Below, piece by piece: positions 54,438 through 62,975 of a stretch of DNA of 64,000 bases. The notes below the pieces were generated by a model. It was not told the origin of the DNA, ran no database searches, and saw only the letters and a program-made list of their open reading frames with translations. The DNA comes from Stutzerimonas nosocomialis. GTDB taxonomy: Bacteria; Pseudomonadota; Gammaproteobacteria; Pseudomonadales; Pseudomonadaceae. Position 1 is the stretch's first letter, and the number at the start of each line of letters is the position of its first letter. The stretch is from assembly GCF_005876855.1 (NCBI RefSeq), contig NZ_QLAE01000009.1, positions 91,280 through 155,279 on the forward strand. Reading direction: 5' to 3'. The position numbers and the translations under genes are program-made.

Positions 54438-54743
54438 TCAGGTACCCGTCGCACTGCCGCCGGGCGCCGCCGCACCGCTGCCCGACCCCGACGGATTGCC
54501 GTCGCGCGGCTCGGGCAGCGGCTCGACCTTCCGCTCCGGGCTCGGCTCGCCGATCCGTTCGCGCTCCTCGCGCGGCGGTGCCGAGCCGCCCTCCTGCTTG
54601 CGCTCGATGACCTCCTGGCGCGGCTCGGTGGTATCCAGCGGGCCGGAACGGGCTTTGCCCGGCTGGGTCGCGCCGGTATTGGCGAGCGCCACGGCACTGG
54701 CCAGCAGGGTGATCGAGGCGATCCACAGTCGCAGCGCTTGCAT
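54438..54743 (-). CDS. Small secreted hypothetical protein, charged and low complexity
   Basis: Protein of 101 residues. Signal peptide MQALRLWIASITLLASAVALA. The mature part is rich in Arg/Glu/Pro/Gly (EPRQEVIERKQEGG, then EERERIGEPSPERKVEPLPEPRD) and ends in a Gly/Ser/Ala tail (SGSGSGAAAPGGSATGT). No domain is recognised and it is probably disordered. Shares the bidirectional terminator with serA. Upstream on the same strand is estA, 65 bp away, so they may be co-transcribed. Function unknown. Confidence 0.7.
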   Translation of the reverse strand: MQALRLWIASITLLASAVALANTGATQPGKARSGPLDTTEPRQEVIERKQEGGSAPPREERERIGEPSPERKVEPLPEPRDGNPSGSGSGAAAPGGSATGT

Positions 54744-54808
54744 GACCGGCTCCTGTATCAGGCGGATGTTATCCGTTCGGCAACACCCGTCCGGGTTGGT
54801 TTCCGCGA

Positions 54809-56728
54809 CTACAGATCCCAGCTCAGCGCCACCCCGACGCCCTGCTCGTAGTCATCGTTGCCGCGGTAGTCGTAGTTGATCCTCAGCGACAGGTTGTCGG
54901 CCAGGGCATGGGCGAGCCCGAGACCGAAGCGCGTCTGCCCGCTCGGCGGCGCATAGCCCGCCAGGGTGAAGCGGTTGCCCGGCACGCTGGTCAGGCCCAT
55001 GCGCAGGTCACGAGCATCGTCCTTGCGCTCGGACTCGCGCGCCACTTCACCGGTCAGGCGGGTGGCATCGCCGATCCGGTAATCGAGAAACAGCCCGGCC
55101 GACAGTCGTAGCGAACGCTCGACCTGATCGTCGAAGGCGATGGCCGTCGAGCGGCCGCTCTTCTCGGCATAACCGTCAACCTCGACACGCTGATAGTCGA
55201 CCCCGACGAAGGGGCCCGCGGCCAGGCGCTCGTCCGGCTGGAACAGGTTGAAGCCGGTCCGGGCCGCCGCGCCCCAGATCCAGCCCTCGGTATCGCCCTT
55301 CTCGCTGCGCTGGGCGATGCCGAGGGCGAAGGTGCGCTTGAGGTCATCGTATTCCAGCCGCCCGGCGGACAGGCTGATCTGGGCGAACAGGCGTTCGCGC
55401 TCGTAGCGGGCGAAGCCGGTTGCCAGCAGGCTGCGCATGTCGTAGCGCGAATCGTCGCTGCCGAGCTCCAGACGGTTGTCGCCGAGCCCGAGGCTGATGC
55501 CGGCCAGCCAGTGTTCGGTGATGCGATTGCTGGCGGTGATGTCCAGCGTCAGGCTGCGCCCGTCGCCGCTTGGGTTGGCGCCACCGGCGTCGAAGTTGGG
55601 CCGACGATAGCCGCCCTGTACCGACATCGACCAGCCGCCTACCGGCTGCCAGTCGCCCCGGCGCAGCGCCAGTTCGTTGTCCAGCTGGCGCAGGTGGCCG
55701 CGCAGCGAGGAGAACCCCATTTCCGGCAGCAGGCTCACTTCCCAGGGCGCCGACAGCAGCGCGTAGAGGTAATCGGCCGAGAGGTCCTGCACCGCGGCGG
55801 TAGGGTGGACGCCGTCGTTGAACATCAGCCGGCTCGGGTCGGGCGCGGTGCCGCCAACGCCATAGACGGGATGCTCGAGGCAGTTGTCGGCGACGAAACA
55901 GTAGTCGGTCTGCACAACCGTGGGGTCGAACCCGAACGTGGCCAGATCGCCCCGCACCTCGCCGAGCAGCGCGTTGAAATTCAAGCGGATCACATTGCCG
56001 CCCAGGGCGGCGAGCTGCTCGTCGAGCGCGGCGTTGAACCATTCGGTGCGTGCGGTCCACAGCGGCCGTGCGCCACTGGCAAAGCCCAGAGGCGTGGCGC
56101 CGACGTCCGGCAGGTCGGACACCATGATGTAACGCGCGCCCGCCGCCTGCAGCGCGGCCACCCCTGCGACCAGGTCGCCGGCGACCAGCGCGGCACTCGC
56201 CGGGTCGACGTTGCGGTCTTGGAAGATGTCGTTTCCGCCGCCGTTCACGTAGAACAGCGTGTCGGGATCGACACGTGGCATGTCCACCAGATAGCCATTG
56301 CGCGAACGGCTCAGCGGGCCGGCCGAGACCACCGAGCCGCCCGCGTCAACGATGGAGGCCAGGATCTGATCGGTGCGGTAGCCACCGACGGCATAGTTGG
56401 TGCCATCGGGGTTGCCGGTCAGCAGCGCCGGCAGCAGCGGCGTGGAGGGCAATGCCGAAAGGCCGAGCCGCGAGGCCAGCAGCTGGGTGCTGACCTGATC
56501 GTAGTATTCGCCGTTGCCAGCCTCGTAGGTCGGCCCGGTACGGTTGGTGAAACGCAGGCCGCCGAGCGGGTTGCCGCCCAGCAGCGGCCCGCCGACATCG
56601 GGAAACTGCCCGCTGTCGCTGAGCGAATCGCCGAAGATCACGAATTGGGAATAAGGGCTGGCCTGGGTCAGTGCGGGGCTGGCCGCCATGATGAGGGCGG
56701 CAGCCAGGGGTTTGAAAAAACCTCGCAT
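54809..56728 (-). CDS. estA: Autotransporter GDSL esterase
   Basis: Outer-membrane esterase of 639 residues (P. aeruginosa EstA is ~646). Signal peptide MRGFFKPLAAALIMAASPA. GDSL catalytic domain: Ser35 in GDSLSDSG, block III GGGND with Asn166, and Asp305/His308 in NDGVHPTA. The C-terminal ~280 residues (from about 360) form the 12-strand autotransporter barrel, ending VGVALSWDL. EstA affects rhamnolipid production, motility and biofilm in P. aeruginosa. ATG at 56728 starts the signal peptide. An AAnAAnAA motif precedes its ribosome site. Confidence 0.95.
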   Translation of the reverse strand: MRGFFKPLAAALIMAASPALTQASPYSQFVIFGDSLSDSGQFPDVGGPLLGGNPLGGLRFTNRTGPTYEAGNGEYYDQVSTQLLASRLGLSALPSTPLLPALLTGNPDGTNYAVGGYRTDQILASIVDAGGSVVSAGPLSRSRNGYLVDMPRVDPDTLFYVNGGGNDIFQDRNVDPASAALVAGDLVAGVAALQAAGARYIMVSDLPDVGATPLGFASGARPLWTARTEWFNAALDEQLAALGGNVIRLNFNALLGEVRGDLATFGFDPTVVQTDYCFVADNCLEHPVYGVGGTAPDPSRLMFNDGVHPTAAVQDLSADYLYALLSAPWEVSLLPEMGFSSLRGHLRQLDNELALRRGDWQPVGGWSMSVQGGYRRPNFDAGGANPSGDGRSLTLDITASNRITEHWLAGISLGLGDNRLELGSDDSRYDMRSLLATGFARYERERLFAQISLSAGRLEYDDLKRTFALGIAQRSEKGDTEGWIWGAAARTGFNLFQPDERLAAGPFVGVDYQRVEVDGYAEKSGRSTAIAFDDQVERSLRLSAGLFLDYRIGDATRLTGEVARESERKDDARDLRMGLTSVPGNRFTLAGYAPPSGQTRFGLGLAHALADNLSLRINYDYRGNDDYEQGVGVALSWDL

Positions 56729-56740
56729 GCAATACGCTCC

Positions 56741-56752
56741 ATTATTGTTATT
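56741..56752 (-). promoter_or_regulatory. AAnAAnAA motif (Hfq/Crc-type) in the estA leader
   Basis: On the minus strand AATAACAATAAT lies just before GGAG, the estA ribosome site, and 13 bp before the ATG. This is the CA motif bound by Hfq/Crc, which would block estA translation under catabolite repression. Confidence 0.6.
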
Positions 56753-56807
56753 CGATGCGTCATCCAGCAGGCGCGCCGCAACTGCAGCCCCACCGGGGCA
56801 ACGCGCC

Positions 56808-56827
56808 GCACACCCGGCGGGGTGTGC
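56808..56827. promoter_or_regulatory. Palindrome upstream of estA
   Basis: GCACACCC with GGGTGTGC, 8-bp arms and a 4-base centre. It lies about 80-100 bp upstream of estA. On the plus strand it is followed by TTTC; no gene on that strand needs a terminator here, so an operator or a leader structure is likelier. Confidence 0.4.
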
Positions 56828-56917
56828 TTTCAAACTAGCTCATGAATGGGAAGTACAGGGCCCATCGTCGGCAAGAAAGCGGCGATCCGGCCTGCCTGTA
56901 TCAGGAAGGCAAAAGAA

Positions 56918-56939
56918 AGCCCCGGCCGAAGCCGGGGCT
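56918..56939 (-). terminator. Terminator with UUCG tetraloop after the Gly/Thr-rich gene
   Basis: Minus strand: AGCCCCGGC, loop TTCG, GCCGGGGCT, then TTCTTTT. The C(UUCG)G closure is a very stable tetraloop. It lies 17 bp beyond the stop at 56957. Confidence 0.9.
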
Positions 56940-56956
56940 CGAGGGCGTTACGCCAC

Positions 56957-57286
56957 TCAGTTGCTGGTGCCGGTGCCCGTTCCGGTCCCGGTTCCAGTAC
57001 CGCCCATGCCGGTTCCGGTACCCGTTTCGGTTCCCATGGTGCCGGTGCCGGTTCCAACGCCCGAGCCGGTGCCCGGTGCGCCGGTCTGGGTGCCGTCGAC
57101 ACCGCCGGTCCCGGCGGGCCCGGTTCCGGTGGCGCTGCCCGCGCCGGTCTGGGTTCCGGCAGCGCCGGTGCCGGTGGTGCTGCCGTGTTCCATCGAGTCG
57201 TGACTACCGCTACCGGCGCCGCCGGCAAAGGCGGCGGTGGACATCAGGCCGGCAAACGTCAGGGCGGCGATCTTGGTCATTTTCAT
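56957..57286 (-). CDS. Secreted Gly/Thr repeat protein (109 aa)
   Basis: Signal peptide MKMTKIAALTFAGLMSTAAFA. The rest is nearly pure Gly-Thr with a few Ala, Pro, Ser and Gln: repeats such as [18 protein letters not shown] and a closing run of GTGT units. A HDSMEHG segment near 28-34 is the only charged part. Encoded by a hexanucleotide-like repeat (57160-56960). Start ATG has GGAG seven bases upstream. Unknown function; disordered, perhaps cell-surface. Repeat length is likely variable between strains. Own terminator with UUCG loop. Confidence 0.72.
   Translation of the reverse strand: MKMTKIAALTFAGLMSTAAFAGGAGSGSHDSMEHGSTTGTGAAGTQTGAGSATGTGPAGTGGVDGTQTGAPGTGSGVGTGTGTMGTETGTGTGMGGTGTGTGTGTGTSN
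56960..57165 (-). repeat. Degenerate hexanucleotide repeat (GGNACC-type)
   Basis: The coding part of the Gly/Thr protein is a degenerate tandem array of six-base units such as CCGGTG/CCGGTT on the plus strand, equal to GGCACC/GGAACC on the coding strand (Gly-Thr pairs). Slipped-strand change in multiples of 6 would keep frame. Confidence 0.65.
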
Positions 57287-57422
57287 GGTCGTTCTCCGTC
57301 AAGTGGATGCCCTAATTCCGGCAGCCGCCCGCGCAAAGGGTTTCACCCCTCAGCTTTGCAAAACGTGTCGATTCGGCCCAACCCACGGGCCAGAGCGGCC
57401 GGCCCGATGGCCACCGGTCGGG

Positions 57423-58496
57423 TCAGGCTTCGGCCGTGCGCTGCGGGCGGTCGCCGAGCAGATCCTCGACGTAGAACCGCCGGATCATCACCATGCCCAC
57501 CGCCGCCAGCGGCGTCGCCAGCAGCAGCCCGAGGGTGCCGGCCAGCAGCCCGAACAACAGCTGCATGCCGATGGTGATCGCCGGCGGCACCGACACGATG
57601 CGCTTCTGCAGCCAGGGCGTCAGGCCGTAGCTTTCGATGGCCTGCACCAGCAGGTAGAGGCCCACCACCCAGAGCACGGTATCCATCCCTTCGAGCGACG
57701 CCAGCAGCAGCGCCGGGACCACCGCCAGCACCGGCCCGACGTTGGGGATGAACGACAGCAGGCCGGCGATCAACCCCAGCACCAGCGCCAGCTCGATGCC
57801 GAGCAGCCACAGGCCGAGGGTGGTCAGCACGCCGATCAGGAGCATCTCGAACAGCTTGGCGATCAGCCAGGACTGCAGGGTCGAACCGGTTTCCCTGAGC
57901 ACTTTCCCTGCCCGCGGCCGATAGCCCGGCGGAACGAGCATCAGCAAGCCGTTGAAATACACGCCAGGGGTCAGGCTCAGGCAGATGCCGAGCACCAGGG
58001 CGATACCGAAGCCGGCCAGCGCCCCCAGGGTGGACGACATGACCTGCGCCACCGTGCCGAACACCCCGCCGCCTCCGCCCGAGACGGCCGCCTCGATCTG
58101 CTCGCGGCGCTCCATCAGCCAGCGGTAGCTGGGCGAATCCTCGGCACGCGTCTGCAGCCGCTCGATCGCCTGGGGCAACGAGTCGGACAGCGCATCGAAC
58201 TGCTCGGCGATGCTCGGCGCGATCAGCACGCCGGCGAGTGCGGTCAGCCCCAGCAGCGCCACGAAGAAGGTCGCCAGGGCCGCCTTGCGCGGCATGCCGG
58301 TCTTGTCGCGAATCCAGCAGCTGATGCCATGGAACATCACCCCGAACAGCACGGCGGCGAACAGCATCAAGAGAAAATCGAAGGCCAGCCAGCCGACGAT
58401 GCAGAGCACCACCACCAGTGCCAGGACGCACGCCTGAATGAGGGTTCGGGTCGCTACCGCCTTGCCTTCGTGTCGCTGCCCCTCGGGCGCCGCCAT
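57423..58496 (-). CDS. AI-2E family membrane protein
   Basis: Integral membrane protein of 357 residues, eight hydrophobic segments with a long soluble loop after the third (about 80-150, IAEQFDALSDSLPQAIERLQTRAED). The family includes TqsA (AI-2 export) and PerM-like proteins with other ions as substrates. The PGYRPRAGKVLRETGSTLQSW cytoplasmic segment is typical. ATG at 58496 gives a short hydrophilic lead. The actual cargo is unknown. Lies downstream of an OPT-family gene on the same strand. Confidence 0.9.
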   Translation of the reverse strand: MAAPEGQRHEGKAVATRTLIQACVLALVVVLCIVGWLAFDFLLMLFAAVLFGVMFHGISCWIRDKTGMPRKAALATFFVALLGLTALAGVLIAPSIAEQFDALSDSLPQAIERLQTRAEDSPSYRWLMERREQIEAAVSGGGGGVFGTVAQVMSSTLGALAGFGIALVLGICLSLTPGVYFNGLLMLVPPGYRPRAGKVLRETGSTLQSWLIAKLFEMLLIGVLTTLGLWLLGIELALVLGLIAGLLSFIPNVGPVLAVVPALLLASLEGMDTVLWVVGLYLLVQAIESYGLTPWLQKRIVSVPPAITIGMQLLFGLLAGTLGLLLATPLAAVGMVMIRRFYVEDLLGDRPQRTAEA

Positions 58497-58596
58497 GCCG
58501 TTCTCCTCTGCCTGGCGAGCGAGCCCAGGGGCGCTCGCCGATTACGGGTGTGAAGTTACGACCGGGCGGGGTATCGGAAATTCAGGCGAGCCGGGC

Positions 58597-60291
58597 TCAA
58601 CGCAGCAACGCCCAGAGCGAGGCGCCGACGCCGGTGATGCTTTCACCGGCCACCAGGCCCGCCGCCGCGGCGATCACGAAGCGCTCGGCGAGGCTGCGCC
58701 AGCGTGACGCCACCAGCCAGGCCAGCACGGCGCCGAAGGTCATCATCAGCGAGATCGAGGCCGGGATGATGAACGCCAGCCCGAGCGCCGCGGAGCTGGG
58801 CAGCCAGCGCAGACGATCCGCCGGCAGCAGCGCCTCGAGCGCACCGAGGGCGATGCCGCACAGGGCCCCGGCGAGCATCGCCCAGCGGATGTCCATCGCC
58901 AGCGCGCCGAGCCCTCCGGTCAGCGCCTCGGCCACGGCACGCCAGGTCGCCACCGCGGGCGCAGGCCATTCGTTGGTCACCAGCATCCCTTGCGGATCGG
59001 GAATCAGCGCCTTGTACACCAGCACGCCCACCAGGCTGCCCATGAGGATGCCCAGGCACTGGGCGATCACCTGGCGCGACGGCGACGCACCGATCACATG
59101 GCCGACCTTGAAGTCGTTGAGCAGGTCGGTGCACTGGCCCGCCGCGCCGCCGGCGGTGTTGGCGCTCATCAGGTTGATCGCCACCTGCCCTGGCGCCATC
59201 ACCCCGAAGCTCAGCTGCGAGAGCTGGCCGATGGCACCGATCGGCGGAATCCCGGTCGCCCCGACCACCCGGGCGGCGACCATCGCCAGCAGCACGGCCA
59301 GAGGAATCGACAGCGCCGCCATCACCGGATTGATGTCGAACAGTCGGGTCTGCAACACCACCACCAGCACGGCGGCGCTGAGCAGGCCCAGCGCCGGCAG
59401 CCCGGCCGGACGCCGCCAGGCGCCGCGCCGCGACCGCTCGCGGCGCTCGCGCAGCAGGCGCAGCCCGAGCGAGGTGAGGGTGGCGCAGACCATCAGGCTC
59501 ACCCCCGGCCAGAGCAGCCATTCGATCAGGACGGCGAATTGCGGCCCCTCGGCACCGGCCGGCAGGCCGACCGCGCCCAGGCCGAGCAGCGCGGGAGCGA
59601 TCACCCCCCAGGCCAGCACGGCACCGAACAGCAGCGAGAGGCCGACCCGCAGGCCGATGATGCCGCCGAACCCAACCAGCAACAGCGACGGTTCCAGGGT
59701 GAAGGTCAGGCGTTCGAGCGCCGCGTTCGGCGCCCAGCGCGGCAGGCTCAGCACGAACACATCGATGGCCTTGAGCAGACCGGCCAGCAGCGCCGCGCCG
59801 CCGAGCACCGCCAGCCGCCGCAGCGCCTCGCGGCCGTGGCTGTAGATCTGCTGCATGGTTTCCAGCGTGGCCATGCCTTCGGGAAAGCGCAGCCCCGAGT
59901 CGACCACCAGCGAGCGGCGCAAGTACCAGGCGACCCAGATGCCGAGAAAGCTCACCGAGAACACCCAGGCGATCAGCGGCAGCGTGTCGAGCTGCTGGCC
60001 GGTGAGCAGCGTGTAGGCCGGGATCGGCGCCACCAGCCCGCCGGAAATGATCGAAGCGGCCGACGAGGCGGTGGTCTGGGTGATGTTGCTCTCGCGCAGC
60101 GCCCATTTCGGTCGGCCCAAGGCGCCGGCCAGCAACTGCCAGAACGCGAAGCCGACCAGCAGGGCGATGATCGACATGTTGAACGACCAGCCGATCTTGA
60201 GTCCCGAATAGATGTTCGACGGGGTCAGCAGCGCGCCGAGCAGCAGCCCGGTGGCCAGGGCGCGAACGGTCAGTTCACGGGACTCGCTCAT
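58597..60291 (-). CDS. OPT-family transporter
   Basis: Membrane protein of 564 residues with about 14 hydrophobic segments, the oligopeptide-transporter (OPT/YSL) family. Typical elements are LLGALLTPSNIYSGLKIGWSFNMSII near the N-terminus, ANTAGGAAGQCTDLLNDFKVGHVIGASP in the middle and LPSSAALGLAFIIPASISL near the end. OPT proteins move small peptides or metal-chelates. ATG at 60291 is chosen (GGA six bases before); an ATG two codons upstream is also in frame. Divergent from the curli cluster. Confidence 0.9.
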   Translation of the reverse strand: MSESRELTVRALATGLLLGALLTPSNIYSGLKIGWSFNMSIIALLVGFAFWQLLAGALGRPKWALRESNITQTTASSAASIISGGLVAPIPAYTLLTGQQLDTLPLIAWVFSVSFLGIWVAWYLRRSLVVDSGLRFPEGMATLETMQQIYSHGREALRRLAVLGGAALLAGLLKAIDVFVLSLPRWAPNAALERLTFTLEPSLLLVGFGGIIGLRVGLSLLFGAVLAWGVIAPALLGLGAVGLPAGAEGPQFAVLIEWLLWPGVSLMVCATLTSLGLRLLRERRERSRRGAWRRPAGLPALGLLSAAVLVVVLQTRLFDINPVMAALSIPLAVLLAMVAARVVGATGIPPIGAIGQLSQLSFGVMAPGQVAINLMSANTAGGAAGQCTDLLNDFKVGHVIGASPSRQVIAQCLGILMGSLVGVLVYKALIPDPQGMLVTNEWPAPAVATWRAVAEALTGGLGALAMDIRWAMLAGALCGIALGALEALLPADRLRWLPSSAALGLAFIIPASISLMMTFGAVLAWLVASRWRSLAERFVIAAAAGLVAGESITGVGASLWALLR

Positions 60292-60448
60292 ATGCATTCC
60301 AATCAACTTGGTCCGGTGAACCCTAGCCCACAAAACGTGCGCCAAATAGTCGACATGACAGGCAACGGTGGCGTTTAGCCATTGAAGCCATTGAGGAAAT
60401 TACCTTTCGTCGGCTCGCCAGAACTCGACCTAGAGCCAGTTCCCAAGC

Positions 60449-60473
60449 CGCCTAAGATGTCTGAACTTAGGCG
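60449..60473. promoter_or_regulatory. Inverted repeat upstream of csgD
   Basis: CGCCTAAG (60449-60456) and CTTAGGCG (60466-60473) form a perfect 8-bp inverted repeat with a 9-bp centre, ending 64 bp before the csgD ATG. It is in the divergent OPT/csgD gap (60292-60537, 246 bp), which is less GC-rich than the coding DNA around it. Could be an operator or a leader hairpin. Confidence 0.5.
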
Positions 60474-60537
60474 TAATCTGTTTGTCGCTTATGAACTCTA
60501 ATAATTCAGCCAGCATGTCTGGTAAAGGCGCCAAGCC

Positions 60538-61194
60538 ATGGATGCTCCCGTAAAAACCGCTTCGATTCCGACCTCGACCGTGACCCTGGTAACCAGCAAC
60601 GAGCTGCTGGGCCTGTTCTTTCGCCACTTTCTCGGCGAGCACAGCCAGGTGCAGTTGTGCGTCGCCGCGTTCGGCGGCAAATGCCAGCGCACGGATCTCT
60701 GGCTGCTCGACGCCGGACAATGCGAACCCCAGGCGCTTGGCGAGTTCATCGAACAGCACGATGACGGCGCGCCCTTCGCCCTGGTCAACATCACCCCCGC
60801 GCAGGCCGAGTGGCTGGTGGACCGGCACCCCACCATCCGCGGGGTGTTCTACAGCCAGGCCACCCGCGAGCAGCTGCTGAGCGGCATCATGGCGCTGATC
60901 GAAGGCGGCGACTGGCTGCCCCGCGCACTCATGGAGCGCATGCTCGCCGAGCTGCGCCGCGCCCGGCAGCAGGCCGAAAGCAAGACCGAACTGACCCTGC
61001 GCGAGCGCGAGATCCTGAGCCTGGCCGGCAAGGGCCTGTCCAACGCCGAGATCGCCGCGCAACTGTGCCTGAGCCCGCACACCATCAAGAGTCACATCCA
61101 CAACCTGTTGCGCAAGCTCGGCGCCAGCAATCGCGCCGAGGCGGCCTTCCTGCTGCGCGATCGCCTGGACTGGAGCGAGTCGTGTCGCGCCTGA
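60538..61194 (+). CDS. csgD: LuxR-type curli regulator, CsgD-like
   Basis: Regulator of 218 residues. N-terminal ~1-130 is a receiver-like fold without the phosphorylation triad (VTLVTSNELLGLFFRHFL, then LLDAGQCEP), as in enteric CsgD. The C-terminal LuxR HTH covers about 152-210: ELTLREREILSLAGKGLSNAEIAAQ, then SPHTIKSHIHNLLRKLGASNRAEA. Start ATG at 60538. It overlaps csgE by 13 bp, so the operon is translationally coupled. Probably activates this curli operon; direct binding not shown. Confidence 0.9.
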   Translation: MDAPVKTASIPTSTVTLVTSNELLGLFFRHFLGEHSQVQLCVAAFGGKCQRTDLWLLDAGQCEPQALGEFIEQHDDGAPFALVNITPAQAEWLVDRHPTIRGVFYSQATREQLLSGIMALIEGGDWLPRALMERMLAELRRARQQAESKTELTLREREILSLAGKGLSNAEIAAQLCLSPHTIKSHIHNLLRKLGASNRAEAAFLLRDRLDWSESCRA

Positions 61195-61580
61195 TTCGCG
61201 CCGGCCTGCTCCTGCTGGCGCTGGCGGCGCCGTCCGCCGGCGCGCAGGAAGAGGAAGCCGAGGTGTATGGCCTGGTGGTCGACAACACCATCACCCGCTT
61301 CGGCCACGACTTCCACCGCTACTTGAGCGCCCGCCTGCAGGACACCAGCCCGATGGACTTCGACCTGGTGGTTCGCGAGCGTCCTTCGGCCCGCTGGGGC
61401 AGCCTGGTGTGGGTCGAACACAACCGGAACATTCTCTATCGACGCTTCCTGCAACCCAACGTGGCGCAGATCGAGGAGATCGCCACCCAGGCCGCCGACC
61501 TGGTGCTCGAGGAAATCAACCGCGCAAAACTGCAAAGCCTGCTGCAAGACACCTTCGACATGGAAAGGGATGAACTATGA
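61182..61580 (+). CDS. csgE: Curli assembly protein CsgE
   Basis: Periplasmic factor of 132 residues (E. coli 129) that caps the CsgG pore and delivers the curlin subunit. A signal peptide with LIRAGLLLLALAAPSAGAQ precedes the mature chain. The family block LVVRERPSARWGSLVWVEHN, then ILYRRFLQP, matches the CsgE signature closely. Start is GTG at 61182, inside the end of csgD, with GGAG six bases upstream. It overlaps csgF by 4 bp (ATGA at 61577). Confidence 0.92.
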   Translation: MSRLIRAGLLLLALAAPSAGAQEEEAEVYGLVVDNTITRFGHDFHRYLSARLQDTSPMDFDLVVRERPSARWGSLVWVEHNRNILYRRFLQPNVAQIEEIATQAADLVLEEINRAKLQSLLQDTFDMERDEL

Positions 61581-61993
61581 GCACCCATCGCACCCTCCTG
61601 CCGGCCTGCCTGATGGCGCTCGGCGCCCTGGCCTTCGAGGCCACCGCCACCGAGCTGGTATACACGCCGGTGAACCCGTCGTTCGGCGGCAACCCCCTCA
61701 ACGGCGCCTATCTGCTCGGTAACGCGCAGTCCCAGGACGACAACAAGAACCCCGACGCCCTGTCGCGCTCGGCGACCACCACCTCGGCGCTGAGCCGCTT
61801 CACCAGCCAGCTGGAGTCGCGCCTGCTCTCCCAGCTGCTCACCGACGTCAGCGACGGCAAGGGCGGCGGCAGCCTCACCACCAACGACTTCATCGTCAAC
61901 ATCGTCGATCTGGACGGCATGCTCACGGTGCAGATCACCGACCGGCTGACCGGCGAAATGTCGGAAATCATCATCAACGGCGTCGCCCCATAA
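61577..61993 (+). CDS. csgF: Curli assembly protein CsgF
   Basis: Exported protein of 138 residues that binds the extracellular rim of the CsgG pore and anchors the nucleator. Signal peptide THRTLLPACLMALGALAFEATA. The N-terminal region of the mature protein, TELVYTPVNPSFGGNPLNG, is the conserved CsgF pore-binding segment. The middle is polar, and the end, DGMLTVQITDRLTGEMSEI, is typical. Starts in the csgE stop (ATGA). Followed by csgG after 25 bp. Confidence 0.94.
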   Translation: MSTHRTLLPACLMALGALAFEATATELVYTPVNPSFGGNPLNGAYLLGNAQSQDDNKNPDALSRSATTTSALSRFTSQLESRLLSQLLTDVSDGKGGGSLTTNDFIVNIVDLDGMLTVQITDRLTGEMSEIIINGVAP

Positions 61994-62018
61994 CCCGCGC
62001 AGAAGGCGTTCGAGCAAA

Positions 62019-62873
62019 ATGAACAGGACGATCACTGCAGCGTTACTCGTGACGCTGCTCGGCGGGTGCGCGCTGCGCGAACCGATGCCGGCCGACCAGG
62101 GCGAGACCCCGACCCTCACACCCCGAACCTCGACCTACGAGGACCTGCTGCAACTGCCGCGACCGAGCGGCCGGCTGGTCGCGGCGGTCTATGGCTTCCG
62201 CGACCAGAGCGGGCAATACAAGCCGGGACCGGCGAGCTCCTTTTCCACCGCGGTGACCCAGGGCGCGGCGAGCATGCTGGTCGATGCCATGCAGGCCAGC
62301 GGCTGGTTCATCGTGCTCGAGCGCGAGGGCCTGCAGAACGTGCTGACCGAGCGCAAGATCATTCGCGCCTCGCAGAACAAGCCGAACATCCCGGAAAACA
62401 TCCAGGCCGATCTCCCCTCGCTGCAGGCGGCCAACATCATTCTCGAAGGCAACATCGTCGGCTACGACACCAACGTGCGCACCGGTGGCCTGGGCGCCCG
62501 CTACCTGGGCGTCGGCGCCTCGCAGGAATACCGGGTGGACCAGGTCACGGTGAACCTGCGCGCGGTGGACGTGCGCAGCAGCCAGGTGCTGGCCAACGTG
62601 ATGACGTCCAAGACCATCTACTCGATCGCCCGCTCGGCCAGCGTGTTCAAGTTCATCGAGTACAGGGAACTGCTCGAAGCCGAGGCCGGCTACACCACCA
62701 ACGAACCGGCGCAGCTGTGCGTGCTGTCGGCCATCGAAGCCGCCGTGGCGCACCTGGTGGCCCAGGGCATCGAGCGCAACCTCTGGCGCGTCGCCGACGG
62801 CCAGGTACTGGAGAACACCTCGCTGAGCAAATACCTGAGCAGCTCGCTGGTCCAGGCGTCGCCGAGGAATTAA
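62019..62873 (+). CDS. csgG: Curli secretion channel lipoprotein CsgG
   Basis: Outer-membrane lipoprotein of 284 residues (E. coli 277) forming the nonameric secretion pore. Lipobox LLGG-Cys17 is modified by Lgt. The periplasmic domain has LVAAVYGFRDQSGQYKPGP and TQGAASMLVDAMQASGWF, followed by the transmembrane hairpin segments, with IRASQNKPNIPENIQA as the conserved pore-side block. Near the end RNLWRVADG is like the family. 102 bp to the curlin gene. Confidence 0.95.
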   Translation: MNRTITAALLVTLLGGCALREPMPADQGETPTLTPRTSTYEDLLQLPRPSGRLVAAVYGFRDQSGQYKPGPASSFSTAVTQGAASMLVDAMQASGWFIVLEREGLQNVLTERKIIRASQNKPNIPENIQADLPSLQAANIILEGNIVGYDTNVRTGGLGARYLGVGASQEYRVDQVTVNLRAVDVRSSQVLANVMTSKTIYSIARSASVFKFIEYRELLEAEAGYTTNEPAQLCVLSAIEAAVAHLVAQGIERNLWRVADGQVLENTSLSKYLSSSLVQASPRN

Positions 62874-62975
62874 TCCCGGCACGCCCGCCAGCCCGCCCGC
62901 TTTACACCGTGTGGCGGATGCGCCCCGACGCCGCGTCGGCCACAATCAACACCTTGCGTTTCGAGGGACCATGCG

